Assembly: GCA_028277945.1 (NCBI GenBank)
Contig: JANQFH010000024.1
Coordinates: 38,917 to 102,916 of the forward strand
Direction: 5' to 3'
From: Oligoflexia bacterium
Lineage (GTDB): Bacteria; Bdellovibrionota_G; JANQFH01
DNA length: 64,000 nt
The notes beneath the pieces were generated by a model that had not been told where the DNA came from, searched no databases, and worked only from the letters and a program-made list of their open reading frames with translations. A program made the translations under genes and the position numbers. This document shows positions 39,828-47,980 of the stretch, piece after piece; the first letter of the stretch is position 1, and every line of letters starts with the position of its first letter.

Positions 39828-40820
39828 GTGTACAAGCCACCCTACAAGCTTAGCGATGAAATAGTAGTGCTCTGTGGGGAGATTCACCAAATGCTTGGCC
39901 GTTATGAAGGCCTGGCGCAACCACTGCCACCACTCAAGTTAAGGCGAGAGAACCGTATCAAGACGATTCACGGTAGTTGTGCCATTGAGGGCAACACCTT
40001 AAGCTTCGAGCAGGTATCGGCTATTTTTGATAACAAACCCGTGATCGGGCCCAAAAGAGACATCGTTGAGGTGGAGAATGCGATACGGGCCTATAATCGA
40101 ATTCACGAATACGAGCCACTCTCTGAAGCTTCAATCCTTGCAGCCCATCTTGATATGATGCAGGGCCTACTTCCGGATGCTGGCCAGTGGCGGCAAGGAT
40201 CGGTTGGTGTCGTCAAAGGCAATGAAGTAATCCATATGGCACCACCACCCAAGCGTGTTCCAAAGCTGATGCAAGATCTCTTTGATTGGTTACGAGCCGA
40301 CAAAAAATTAGATCCCTTAGTTGAATCAGCCATATTTCATTATGAGTTTGAGTTTATTCATCCCTTTTCAGACGGTAATGGTCGTATAGGCAGGCTTTGG
40401 CAGCATCTACTGCTGGTTAACGACCATTCGATCTTTGCGTACATGCCGATGGAGTCTGTCATTCATGATCGTCAGCAGGAGTACTACGCCGCTTTACAAA
40501 CAAGCACTAAAACCGGTTCCATAGAGTCGTTCATTCAGTTTTCTTTAGAAACGATTCGGGATGCAATCAAACCGCTTGTAAATTCCATCAAGCCTGCCAA
40601 GTTACGCCCCAGGGATCGTCTCAAGCTATTTTACAGGGCAAATGGCAACCGGCCGTTTGTCCGCAGAGACTATTTAAATCACTACCCAGATATCTCTATG
40701 ATAACCGCTAGCCGTGATTTGGCTTTAGGTGGCCAACTGGGTTGGCTCACCAAAGAGGGTGACAAAAGGTATACGGTCTACTGTTTTGTCGTCCCAGCAT
40801 CGGGAGATGCACTGGTTTAA
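39828..40820 (+). CDS. Fic family protein (AMPylation-type)
   Basis: The 330-residue protein has a complete Fic motif HPFSDGNGRIGR (about residue 180) and an N-terminal inhibitory helix motif SCAIEGN, matching [S/T]xxxE[G/N] of class II Fic proteins. A winged-helix-like C-terminal segment (RPFVRRDYLNHYPDISMITASRDLALGG) may bind DNA. Members transfer AMP to hydroxyl side chains and are held inactive by the inhibitory Glu. It starts at GTG 39828. It lies between atpB and atpE and looks inserted. Confidence 0.9.
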   Translation: MYKPPYKLSDEIVVLCGEIHQMLGRYEGLAQPLPPLKLRRENRIKTIHGSCAIEGNTLSFEQVSAIFDNKPVIGPKRDIVEVENAIRAYNRIHEYEPLSEASILAAHLDMMQGLLPDAGQWRQGSVGVVKGNEVIHMAPPPKRVPKLMQDLFDWLRADKKLDPLVESAIFHYEFEFIHPFSDGNGRIGRLWQHLLLVNDHSIFAYMPMESVIHDRQQEYYAALQTSTKTGSIESFIQFSLETIRDAIKPLVNSIKPAKLRPRDRLKLFYRANGNRPFVRRDYLNHYPDISMITASRDLALGGQLGWLTKEGDKRYTVYCFVVPASGDALV

Positions 40821-40886
40821 AAAAGATTACCTGCCAAATAAGTATTAAAGAGTTCTCCATGTGCATCCTGCCTGAGATCGTGCTGT

Positions 40887-41954
40887 TTAAAGTCGGTAAT
40901 GCTGCAGCAGATTGGCGATGCGCTCGATCTCTGGCAGTGGCACAGTCGCTTCGGTGGAGAGTTCGATGAATTGTCCAGCCTGATTTTGAAAGTTTTGCAG
41001 AGCGCGGAATTTCTGTTGTGCGCGAAACGCTCGGTTCACCAGCTGAAAGTAGGGCACTTGGTTAGCCTCTAGATAGCGGATAAACTTCTCGACCTGGCGG
41101 CGAACCCGCAACACCGCCTTAAAGTACTGACCCTGGCCAGAGTTGTAGGCGATGGCTAGATCGTTGTGGTGGGTAATGGCTGCTGCTAGCAAGCGGTGTC
41201 TCTCTTTTCTCGCATCTGCCACAGCTGCTACTCGCTGCATGGCATAGCTAGCAGCACGTCTCTGAAACTCAGACATGGAATAGAACTCTGATCGACTAAG
41301 AAGGTTTTCCAGGCGCGATAAGAGTGCGATTCGCAAGCCTGCCAAGGTAGACACGCTCCGGCCATAGATCCGCTGTTGCAAAAACAGCTCGCTCTTCTTA
41401 TCGATGATGCCATTGAGTAGCTTGTGCGTACAGAGATCCTCGACGCTTTTGTGGTTCTCGATGCCACACACCAGCGCACCATGTGCTGCGCTGCTCGATT
41501 TGCCCGGACCAAAGGAGTAAAACCAAGGCGCTCCCTGCAACGTCGATACATCGACGCCATAACACTGGGCGGTGTCGTGGATCAGTACCATACCCTGTTG
41601 TTGGCAGAATTCCTGGATGAGCTTGGTGTCAGGGTGGAGAAAACCATAGAGGTGTATCAGCACCACTGCCTTGACTTGTCCCTCTTGAAGTTTCTGGGGT
41701 GAGTAGTCGCTCCAATAGCTCCCATCGTCCTGAAGATCCAAAAAGAGTGGCGTGAAGCCTTCGCTACAGATGGCTCGCTCCACCGCCTCACAGACAAAGG
41801 CCGCAGTTGCCACCCTAGCACCTGGCTGCAGGCCAGCACTGCGTAACAACAGCTGTAGTGCAGCCTCGCCAGACTGTAAGGTAATCCCCTCTACGGGAGA
41901 GGCGGCGTCCGCCGCTTTAAAATCATCGATAGGGCTAGGGAAGAAATAAGCCAT
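40887..41954 (-). CDS. DegT/DnrJ/EryC1-type PLP aminotransferase
   Basis: The 355-residue protein resembles sugar aminotransferases: SGEAALQLLLRSAGLQPGARVATAAFVCEAV (cofactor-binding N-terminus), LIHDTAQCYGV (PLP Asp) and the Schiff-base Lys in FYSFGPGKSSSAAHGALV. It probably aminates a nucleotide-linked sugar or is a degenerate relative; an AHxxG-type Asp pair is present but the C-terminus is unusual. ATG 41954 lies 1 nt from the methyltransferase stop. It is last in a three-gene surface-glycan cluster. Confidence 0.78.
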   Translation of the reverse strand: MAYFFPSPIDDFKAADAASPVEGITLQSGEAALQLLLRSAGLQPGARVATAAFVCEAVERAICSEGFTPLFLDLQDDGSYWSDYSPQKLQEGQVKAVVLIHLYGFLHPDTKLIQEFCQQQGMVLIHDTAQCYGVDVSTLQGAPWFYSFGPGKSSSAAHGALVCGIENHKSVEDLCTHKLLNGIIDKKSELFLQQRIYGRSVSTLAGLRIALLSRLENLLSRSEFYSMSEFQRRAASYAMQRVAAVADARKERHRLLAAAITHHNDLAIAYNSGQGQYFKAVLRVRRQVEKFIRYLEANQVPYFQLVNRAFRAQQKFRALQNFQNQAGQFIELSTEATVPLPEIERIANLLQHYRL

Positions 41955-41955
41955 C

Positions 41956-42768
41956 TTACTTCTGTAGCACCACGCGTGCGAGTTGCGATTCCAAACCAAA
42001 CGGCTTAACGGTAAATTCAAAAGGTATGTGTGCTTGCAGTTTCTCTAAGTTTTTCTGCAAAGGATGCACATAACCCCAATCATACCGTCGCACCAGCTCG
42101 GATTTGTTCACGGCAACGGCTTGGTTAAACGCAATTCCCCGCAGCGAGTTGGTCAACAACACCATACGCTTTGCACACTGCAACAGCTTTTCAAGAAAGG
42201 GCAGAAACTTCTCCGCAGCAATGTAATCGCTACAGCTAAAGGCAGTAACCAGATCAAAGTTCTCAGTGATCTCTTCCACACGCATACAGAGAAACTGCGC
42301 TTTGGAGTGTGGATGGCGCTCTTTGGCATCGCTGATGATCTTCTCTGAGATGTCAATGCCAACGACCCTGTGCATCTCCTCTAGTGCTGCCGTACGGTTA
42401 CCGAGCTCACCCCAACCGCAGCCAACATCAAGGTGCGAGCTAAACCGGTGCTGCTTGATCTCCTGCAAGGCTAGATCAAAGTAGTCGTTGCGTCTATGGA
42501 GGTTCCCCGCATACCAGAGAAAGCCCATATCGCTCTCCCAAAATCCCTTTTGATAGTCACCATCGCCACAGAGACGACGAAACTCATCGTGGTAGGAAGG
42601 ATTGTCTGCCATGGCAGTATGTAGGTTGCGCAGCAGGATGCGGCCAAGCCGGTGTTGTCGCAACCGGCGTTGCAGCACCCGTTTGTAGAGCTGCTGCCGG
42701 ATGCGGCCGCTTTTCAGGCAGAGCTGACAGGAGTGGTCTAAGAGCTTACTCACCAAAAACATCAACAA
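41956..42768 (-). CDS. SAM-dependent methyltransferase
   Basis: The 270-residue class I methyltransferase has the SAM-binding motif SHLDVGCGWGELGN and the acidic residue at the end of strand 2 (VVGIDISEKII). The N-terminal 55 residues form a Leu/Arg-rich helix. With a glycosyltransferase upstream and a PLP aminotransferase downstream, its substrate is probably a sugar. The aminotransferase ATG follows the stop by 1 nt. Confidence 0.85.
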   Translation of the reverse strand: MLMFLVSKLLDHSCQLCLKSGRIRQQLYKRVLQRRLRQHRLGRILLRNLHTAMADNPSYHDEFRRLCGDGDYQKGFWESDMGFLWYAGNLHRRNDYFDLALQEIKQHRFSSHLDVGCGWGELGNRTAALEEMHRVVGIDISEKIISDAKERHPHSKAQFLCMRVEEITENFDLVTAFSCSDYIAAEKFLPFLEKLLQCAKRMVLLTNSLRGIAFNQAVAVNKSELVRRYDWGYVHPLQKNLEKLQAHIPFEFTVKPFGLESQLARVVLQK

Positions 42769-42789
42769 GATCCTATCACGACATGGGTT

Positions 42790-44154
42790 TTAGCCAGCAA
42801 CCAAGCTATCAAGAATTTCCGCCAACTGCCGGACACTTTGCTGCCGACTATGTTGCGTAACGAACTCGCGATCGAGAGCCATGTGCTCTGTTGGCGACTG
42901 CATGAATTGAACGATCTGCTTGGCCACACCGGCATAGTCGCCAAAGTTGCAGCGTATGCCACAGTGGGCCTTTTCGATTAATGTTGCTGCATCTCCAGGG
43001 TCGGCGATGAGCAGCACAGGATTGCCACTCGCCATGTACTCGTAGATTTTGGTGCTCACGTAGGCCGAGGAGCTGCCGTCAAGCCGGCGTTCCATAGGCA
43101 GGAATAAGAGATCTGCCTGTTTGATCTTGGCCATGGTAGCGTTGTAGGGCAGCGTGCTCATAAACTGTACCACCTGTTGAAGGCCAAGCTGACGACAGAG
43201 ATCGATGTTGCGTGGGTCACTTCGCCCAATAATCTCAACACGGATCTCTCTGTAGAGCTGCGGTTGTTGTTGGCGGATGATTTTGAGCGCCTCAAAAAGC
43301 GCCAGTGGCGACCGTGTGGAAAAGTCATAGTCGGTGTGATGATAGTGCAGCGCATGCCGTTTGAGCCAACCCAACGAGCTCTCGTGGTAGGGAGGCTGTT
43401 GAAAACGCAATGTACCCGTATAGACGATGTTGAAAGGCTGTTCGGATGATTTTTCCGTTGCTGTCGGTTTTTCTAAATCAAAGTACTCATCCGGGTAGCC
43501 GTTCTCGACAACCATAACTTTAGCCGCAGAGATTTGCGGAAAGTCTCGCAGGAGATCGCGTTTCATGGTTGGCGTGACAAACAGCACGCGATCAGCGTGG
43601 CGCAGCCAGCGCTGTTCAAACCAACGCATAAGGCGGTAGTGGCAGTAAGAGGGCCAAACAAAGTTAGGATCTTGTGAGTAGGGATCACGCCGGTCCCATA
43701 TCCATGGAATACCAAGTTCTTCTTTTAGGCGTTTGGCAACGATAGCGGTCACCATGGGGCTAGAGCTCGTAAGAATGGCATCAAAGCGTTGTTGTTTGGC
43801 AAGCGCAAGCGCTTGGTGCAGCAGCGGTCGTGCCCAACGCGCTGGTTTTTCCCAGAACAGTGGATAGAGAAAGAACCAGAACAGGCGCATGATTCGCAGC
43901 TTCCGGGCAAGCTCTTCGAAGTTCTTTAGCTCGCGAGAGCTAACCCTTACCACACCATCGCTTTCACTCAGATGGCTCGGTTCGGCGTGACGATAACGAT
44001 ACTCATCCTCAGGAATGGTGATGACGGTTGGCTGCCAACCATACTTTGGCAGCTGTCTGAAGAAGGACGCCGTCCTGTTCGCACCTGGCATGGCTGAGGG
44101 TGGAAAATCATAGAAGAGGCATAGAAGCCTGCGCAATCTGTCCGCTGTTGCCAT
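42790..44154 (-). CDS. glycosyltransferase family 4 protein
   Basis: The 454-residue protein begins LLCLFYDFPPSAMPGANRTASFFRQLPKYGWQPTVITI, a typical GT4/GT-B N-terminal domain. The C-terminal domain has the acidic EYMASGNPVLLIADPGDAATLI motif (nucleotide-sugar Glu) preceded by STKIYEYM. It transfers an activated sugar, presumably to a surface polysaccharide. It is first in the minus-strand glycan cluster and divergent from atpE. Confidence 0.9.
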   Translation of the reverse strand: MATADRLRRLLCLFYDFPPSAMPGANRTASFFRQLPKYGWQPTVITIPEDEYRYRHAEPSHLSESDGVVRVSSRELKNFEELARKLRIMRLFWFFLYPLFWEKPARWARPLLHQALALAKQQRFDAILTSSSPMVTAIVAKRLKEELGIPWIWDRRDPYSQDPNFVWPSYCHYRLMRWFEQRWLRHADRVLFVTPTMKRDLLRDFPQISAAKVMVVENGYPDEYFDLEKPTATEKSSEQPFNIVYTGTLRFQQPPYHESSLGWLKRHALHYHHTDYDFSTRSPLALFEALKIIRQQQPQLYREIRVEIIGRSDPRNIDLCRQLGLQQVVQFMSTLPYNATMAKIKQADLLFLPMERRLDGSSSAYVSTKIYEYMASGNPVLLIADPGDAATLIEKAHCGIRCNFGDYAGVAKQIVQFMQSPTEHMALDREFVTQHSRQQSVRQLAEILDSLVAG

Positions 44155-44190
44155 CAGCCCATCTTACCACCTTGAAATTTCGGCGGTAGC

Positions 44191-44217
44191 TTGACAGTCA
44201 TAACGTTTGATTATAAG
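44191..44217 (+). promoter_or_regulatory. promoter of atpE
   Basis: TTGACA (44191-44196) and TATAAG (44212-44217) are spaced 15 bp apart, 37 nt upstream of the atpE ATG. The spacer is slightly short. It gives atpE its own start of transcription after its separation from atpB. Confidence 0.5.
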
Positions 44218-44254
44218 GACTGGGCGGTCTAAGGTATTGCTGAAGGAGTTGACG

Positions 44255-44581
44255 ATGCTAAAACAAACGGCGCATCTGTTGTTACTGGCGGTTTCGGGCT
44301 TGTTGCTGAGCCCAGCTTTTGTCTATGCGGCTGAAGCGGGCAGTGACGGCGGCAACTACAAACTCGGTTTAGCTCTGGCGGCCGGGCTTGGCATGGGCAT
44401 TGCCGCTCTGGGTGGTGCTCTTGGTCAGGGAAAGGCAGCGCACGCCGCTCTAGAGGGGATGGCGCGTAACCCCGAGGCATCGGGCAAGCTCTTTGTGCCA
44501 ATGATCTTGTGTTTGGTCTTTGTTGAGTCCCTGGTGCTGTTTACCTTTGCCATCTGCTTCATTCTCCAGGGCAAGATCTAG
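44255..44581 (+). CDS. atpE: F0F1 ATP synthase subunit c with N-terminal signal extension
   Basis: The c-ring subunit. The 108 residues comprise a signal-like leader (LLLLAVSGLLLSPAFVYA) then the helical hairpin, with the ion-binding Glu91 in LVFVESLVLF and the loop MARNPEA. Gln58 in GALGQGKA and Ser92 next to Glu91 match ligands of Na+-binding c subunits, although the Thr after the Ser is Leu. A leader on subunit c is known in several lineages. AAGGAG precedes the ATG. It is separated from atpB by fic and the glycan genes. Confidence 0.93.
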   Translation: MLKQTAHLLLLAVSGLLLSPAFVYAAEAGSDGGNYKLGLALAAGLGMGIAALGGALGQGKAAHAALEGMARNPEASGKLFVPMILCLVFVESLVLFTFAICFILQGKI

Positions 44582-44617
44582 CCTCACCCATAGAAATCAT
44601 CTAACTTTTTGAATAAT

Positions 44618-44646
44618 TTGACATTTAATCGTAAGCGGGTTATGAT
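44618..44646 (+). promoter_or_regulatory. near-consensus promoter giving a leaderless mRNA
   Basis: TTGACA (44618-44623), 17-bp spacer, TATGAT (44641-44646). The next gene's ATG begins only 6 bases after the -10, about where transcription should start, so the message would have essentially no 5' leader. Confidence 0.65.
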
Positions 44647-44652
44647 AAGCAT

Positions 44653-44922
44653 ATGTACCCAGGGAGCGTACGCCAATACCTTGCGAAGATCGGACGGCGT
44701 GGTGGTCAGAGGAGTCGGCGTCATCTGGACTCAGAGACTGCCCGCAAGATGGTGCGTCTAAGAGAGGCGAAACGCGCCTTTAGAACTTTCTACACCGAGT
44801 GTTTCTGGTCTTACGATCCCAACTACAAAGTCACCCAAAACGATATTGTCTGGGTTGGTCAGCAGCTTATGAAGCACGGTGGCCGCAGAGCGTGGCAAGC
44901 AGGAGCGAAACTATGCCATTAA
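44653..44922 (+). CDS. putative antitoxin of an AbiEii-type pair
   Basis: An 89-residue basic protein (SVRQYLAKIGRRGGQRSRRHLDSETARKMV, then FYTECFWSYDPNYKVT...VGQQLMKHGGRRAW). It has no classic DNA-binding motif, but small proteins of this type commonly precede AbiEii-like nucleotidyltransferases. The stop overlaps the next gene by 10 nt. The chosen ATG gives a leaderless message; no Shine-Dalgarno precedes it. Confidence 0.65.
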   Translation: MYPGSVRQYLAKIGRRGGQRSRRHLDSETARKMVRLREAKRAFRTFYTECFWSYDPNYKVTQNDIVWVGQQLMKHGGRRAWQAGAKLCH

Positions 44923-45719
44923 CCGAGCTACAAAGCCAAATAGCCCGCCTGCTCTGCAAAAACCGCACCCCAGATAGTCATTTGGCTGGGGGTGCAGCCA
45001 TTCACTTTAAGCCTAACAGCCTACGTTACAGCAAGGATCTCGATTATTTTCACGATTCCGTGGAACGGGTTGCCACGGCATTTGCTGAGGATCAGGAGCT
45101 CTTAGAGAGAGAGGGATACCAAGTAGAGATTGATCTCAAACAACCTGGCTACATCCGGGCTAAGGTTAAAAAGCAGGGAGCAGCCGTGAAGGTGGAGTGG
45201 GCTCACGATTCAGCCTGGCGCTTTATGCCCCCTGTAAAGAATGAATTTACCGGGTATCAGCTGCACCCGATCGATCTTGCTATCAACAAGACCCTAACCC
45301 TTGCTGGTCGGGATGAACCGCGCGACTTTTTGGACATTCTCTATATCCTCAAAGAGACACTACCACTTGGCGCCCTCTGTTGGGCTGCCGCAGGAAAGGA
45401 CCCAGGCTTTACGCCCATGTCGCTCTTGGAGCTACTCAAACGCCGTGGAAGATACCGACAGGAAGATTTTTCTCGATTGATGCTCAAAGAGAAGATCGAT
45501 TTGGTGCAACTAAAACAGCAGTGGCTCGCAGCTCTAGAGGAGGCCGAAGCCTTCATCCAGCAGCGTCCACCTTCAGAAATTGGCTGCTTGTATTATTCTC
45601 CGGAAAAGGAGAGGTTTATAGCACCTACCAAGAGTGACGAGAAAGGTTGCCTGCTCCACTTTGGTCGACCTGGCGGGGTTCTGCCACAAGTTAGAGAGCA
45701 ACAGTCATCATCATATTAA
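44913..45719 (+). CDS. AbiEii/AbiGii-family nucleotidyltransferase toxin
   Basis: The 268-residue protein shows the polymerase-beta-like nucleotidyltransferase pattern HLAGGAAIHFK...RYSKDLDYFHD (Gly-Gly, then the Asp-x-Asp metal pair) and a later DFLDILYI. AbiEii toxins add nucleotides to target RNAs and act in phage defence or plasmid stability. ATG 44913 has a good GCAGGAG; a longer in-frame start inside the upstream gene is unlikely. Target and activity are not shown by sequence. Confidence 0.82.
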   Translation: MPLTELQSQIARLLCKNRTPDSHLAGGAAIHFKPNSLRYSKDLDYFHDSVERVATAFAEDQELLEREGYQVEIDLKQPGYIRAKVKKQGAAVKVEWAHDSAWRFMPPVKNEFTGYQLHPIDLAINKTLTLAGRDEPRDFLDILYILKETLPLGALCWAAAGKDPGFTPMSLLELLKRRGRYRQEDFSRLMLKEKIDLVQLKQQWLAALEEAEAFIQQRPPSEIGCLYYSPEKERFIAPTKSDEKGCLLHFGRPGGVLPQVREQQSSSY

Positions 45720-45819
45720 TGAAGTGGTGCGGCTAGGGCGGCATGGATGTCCAAGCACTGTCGCATCCAGATGTGGGCAGGTAGGGACGTAGACGCCGCA
45801 GCCAGGATGTCGCAGAGAG

Positions 45820-45857
45820 CTCATTCTAGTGGTTGGTAGATCCTAACCACTTATAAT
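45820..45857 (+). promoter_or_regulatory. hairpin and TATAAT upstream of the large lipoprotein
   Basis: The inverted repeat AGTGGTT (about 45828) ... AACCACT (to 45851) could terminate or attenuate transcription. It is followed at once by TATAAT (45852-45857), a candidate -10 for the lipoprotein gene. No good -35 is seen. The remaining gap 45720-45957 shows nothing else. Confidence 0.3.
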
Positions 45858-45957
45858 TATTAATAATATTTTCTTGGCAAACTGGCATCGAGGTTGCAGA
45901 TACCAGAGGCAAGGGATGACGGAATGTCCTATCGTGGCAAACCTAGGAGATATGGGG

Positions 45958-47961
45958 ATGCAAGTGATGGTAACGAAAATGAAAAGAGAGAAAACAAAAG
46001 CCAAGGTCAGCGCAACACTCCTATCCGTAGGGATGATGGCTCTGTTACTCTTTGGCGGTTGCGACGATCGTGATCGACGGGTGCCCTTTTTTGGCCCTAA
46101 CCTGCGTGGTTTGGAGAGTCCGTTTACATCCACCCGTAGCAGCCGTGAGTTTGCTAGCCGTGGTGATCGTGGCCGCTTTGGCGACCCCAGGGGGCGTGGG
46201 CCTGTAACTCCGGAACGAAAAGTCCCGGAAGACAAGGACAAGCCACCCAAGGTTAAGGTTGTGGAGAGCCCTTATGGCGACGACTGTGGTCCGGAAAACG
46301 GCGATCCTGACTATGACTGTGTTGCCGGCGACAAGGATCCCCATCCTCATGATTCATTGGGTGCGCTGCAGGCAATCATCCACTTTCCCACTCCTGATGA
46401 GAACCCGGAAATAGGTTTTAGCACTACGGATATGCGCAACCTCTTTGCCCGAGACAAAGATGAGTTAGAAGATATTGCCGCGCGCATGAAAATAGATCCT
46501 CGCGGTATGAGCCGGGATGAAATGGTTACGAGGATCTTACAGCAGGCAGCCTACTATGCTGCCAATGGCTCGCATGGATTCTACTTCGTGAATGTACGTT
46601 CCACTGAGGCGCAGAACTTTGAAGTTGCCTTTGGCGCCGATTACTTTGATAAGTACGATGGCGAGGCTTCGGAAACTTCTCAACGTGTCTTGCCTACCCA
46701 AGGTAATCGTCCGCTTGGCTGGTTTGGCGAAGCTGAAAAATCAAAAGCCACAGCAGCCGACGCCACAGAGCCGAGAGACAAGCAGTTGGTACTCAATGGT
46801 AAAATCGGTCTGATGCTGCCCGCCTATGATGACAAGAGCACACTGGTGGCCAGCCCCAACGACGATGATGAAGATGACAACAACGTCCTCATCAACCAAA
46901 CCTTTGTCGATACCAAGAGACAATCTGCCGATCTTGTTTATGGCTATGCCACTACCGATCCACCGGAAGGCATGATCCTACTGAGAAATGGCGAGACGAG
47001 CATAAACGCCGTAGGAACGCGTGACATCCTTGGGTTAGTAGCTGTGGACCCCATTGCTGATGGGATTAACCTCTTTGGTCGTGTGCCACTGTTGGGAGGA
47101 CTTGCTGAAGGCACGGCCAATGGCATTCGCCGAGTAGGACGGGGTGTCCTTGGGGTTCTCGATCCCACCTTGGATACGCTGATTTTTGATCTCTTGGATG
47201 AGGGTGAATCCAAATCCAATCGCGATGAGGCGGGTGATGCCCAACGTTTCAATCAGATTTGGGTAGCCGCCTGTTGGAAGAGTTGTAATGGCAAGCTGTT
47301 TTTCATTGACCGAGATTCTGGAGAGGGCCAACAGGGTATTCCTCCGCTACGCACTGGCCCCCTGCCAAAAAAGACAAGAGACGCTAAACTGATGAATAGC
47401 CATGGTGTTATCTTCAAAAACATGCACCTTAGCTATGCGGACTTTATCCGCGCCACGCGTTGGGGGCGTCCTAGTGGCGGCTCTGATTCCGTCACCATCA
47501 GCTTTGCAGGAACCCCCCCGGCTCTCGCTGCAGCGAGAGCGGCGGTGATTGGTGACGACCCCCCCGATAATGATGGGAATGTTGATAGGGCTCAGCAAGA
47601 TCCAGATGCCTTTGTGGCGGATCTAACGGATAGGCTGGTGACTCGTGAAGAGTATGAAGAAATGGTAAATCGTTTGGCAGCAGTTGAGGACCGTACGGCT
47701 GCATTGGAAAAGCTGCATGAGCTGGAAGAGGATGTGCAGACCGGAGATGCAGATGGTGCCAATCCCTTAGGTATGCTTATTGAAAAGGCTGCGAAGGGTA
47801 TCAACGATCCCGAGTGCTCAGCCTTTGCTGCGGCTGTAGAGGGGCAGGAGGTAGCAGATGGGAAGTGGGAGATTAACCTTAGGGTAGTATGCCTGAGCGA
47901 AGAACAGTATGACAAAGTCGCGGAAGAGCTTTTTGGAACCGAAGAAGCGGATGAAGAGTAA
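45958..47961 (+). CDS. large acidic lipoprotein of unknown function
   Basis: A 667-residue protein with lipoprotein signal VSATLLSVGMMALLLFGGC. The mature part opens with an Arg/Gly/Asp-rich segment, has an Asp-rich stretch (SPNDDDEDDN, then DPPDNDGNVD) that could bind calcium, and carries two cysteines in CWKSCNGKLFFID. A coiled-coil-like Glu/Leu segment (LVTREEYEEMVNRLAAVEDRTAALEKLHELEEDV) lies near residue 560. ATG 45958 has TAGGAGA upstream. I recognise no family; likely an outer-membrane or surface lipoprotein. Confidence 0.75.
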   Translation: MQVMVTKMKREKTKAKVSATLLSVGMMALLLFGGCDDRDRRVPFFGPNLRGLESPFTSTRSSREFASRGDRGRFGDPRGRGPVTPERKVPEDKDKPPKVKVVESPYGDDCGPENGDPDYDCVAGDKDPHPHDSLGALQAIIHFPTPDENPEIGFSTTDMRNLFARDKDELEDIAARMKIDPRGMSRDEMVTRILQQAAYYAANGSHGFYFVNVRSTEAQNFEVAFGADYFDKYDGEASETSQRVLPTQGNRPLGWFGEAEKSKATAADATEPRDKQLVLNGKIGLMLPAYDDKSTLVASPNDDDEDDNNVLINQTFVDTKRQSADLVYGYATTDPPEGMILLRNGETSINAVGTRDILGLVAVDPIADGINLFGRVPLLGGLAEGTANGIRRVGRGVLGVLDPTLDTLIFDLLDEGESKSNRDEAGDAQRFNQIWVAACWKSCNGKLFFIDRDSGEGQQGIPPLRTGPLPKKTRDAKLMNSHGVIFKNMHLSYADFIRATRWGRPSGGSDSVTISFAGTPPALAAARAAVIGDDPPDNDGNVDRAQQDPDAFVADLTDRLVTREEYEEMVNRLAAVEDRTAALEKLHELEEDVQTGDADGANPLGMLIEKAAKGINDPECSAFAAAVEGQEVADGKWEINLRVVCLSEEQYDKVAEELFGTEEADEE

Positions 47962-47980
47962 TAAAGATTCCTAACACCAA

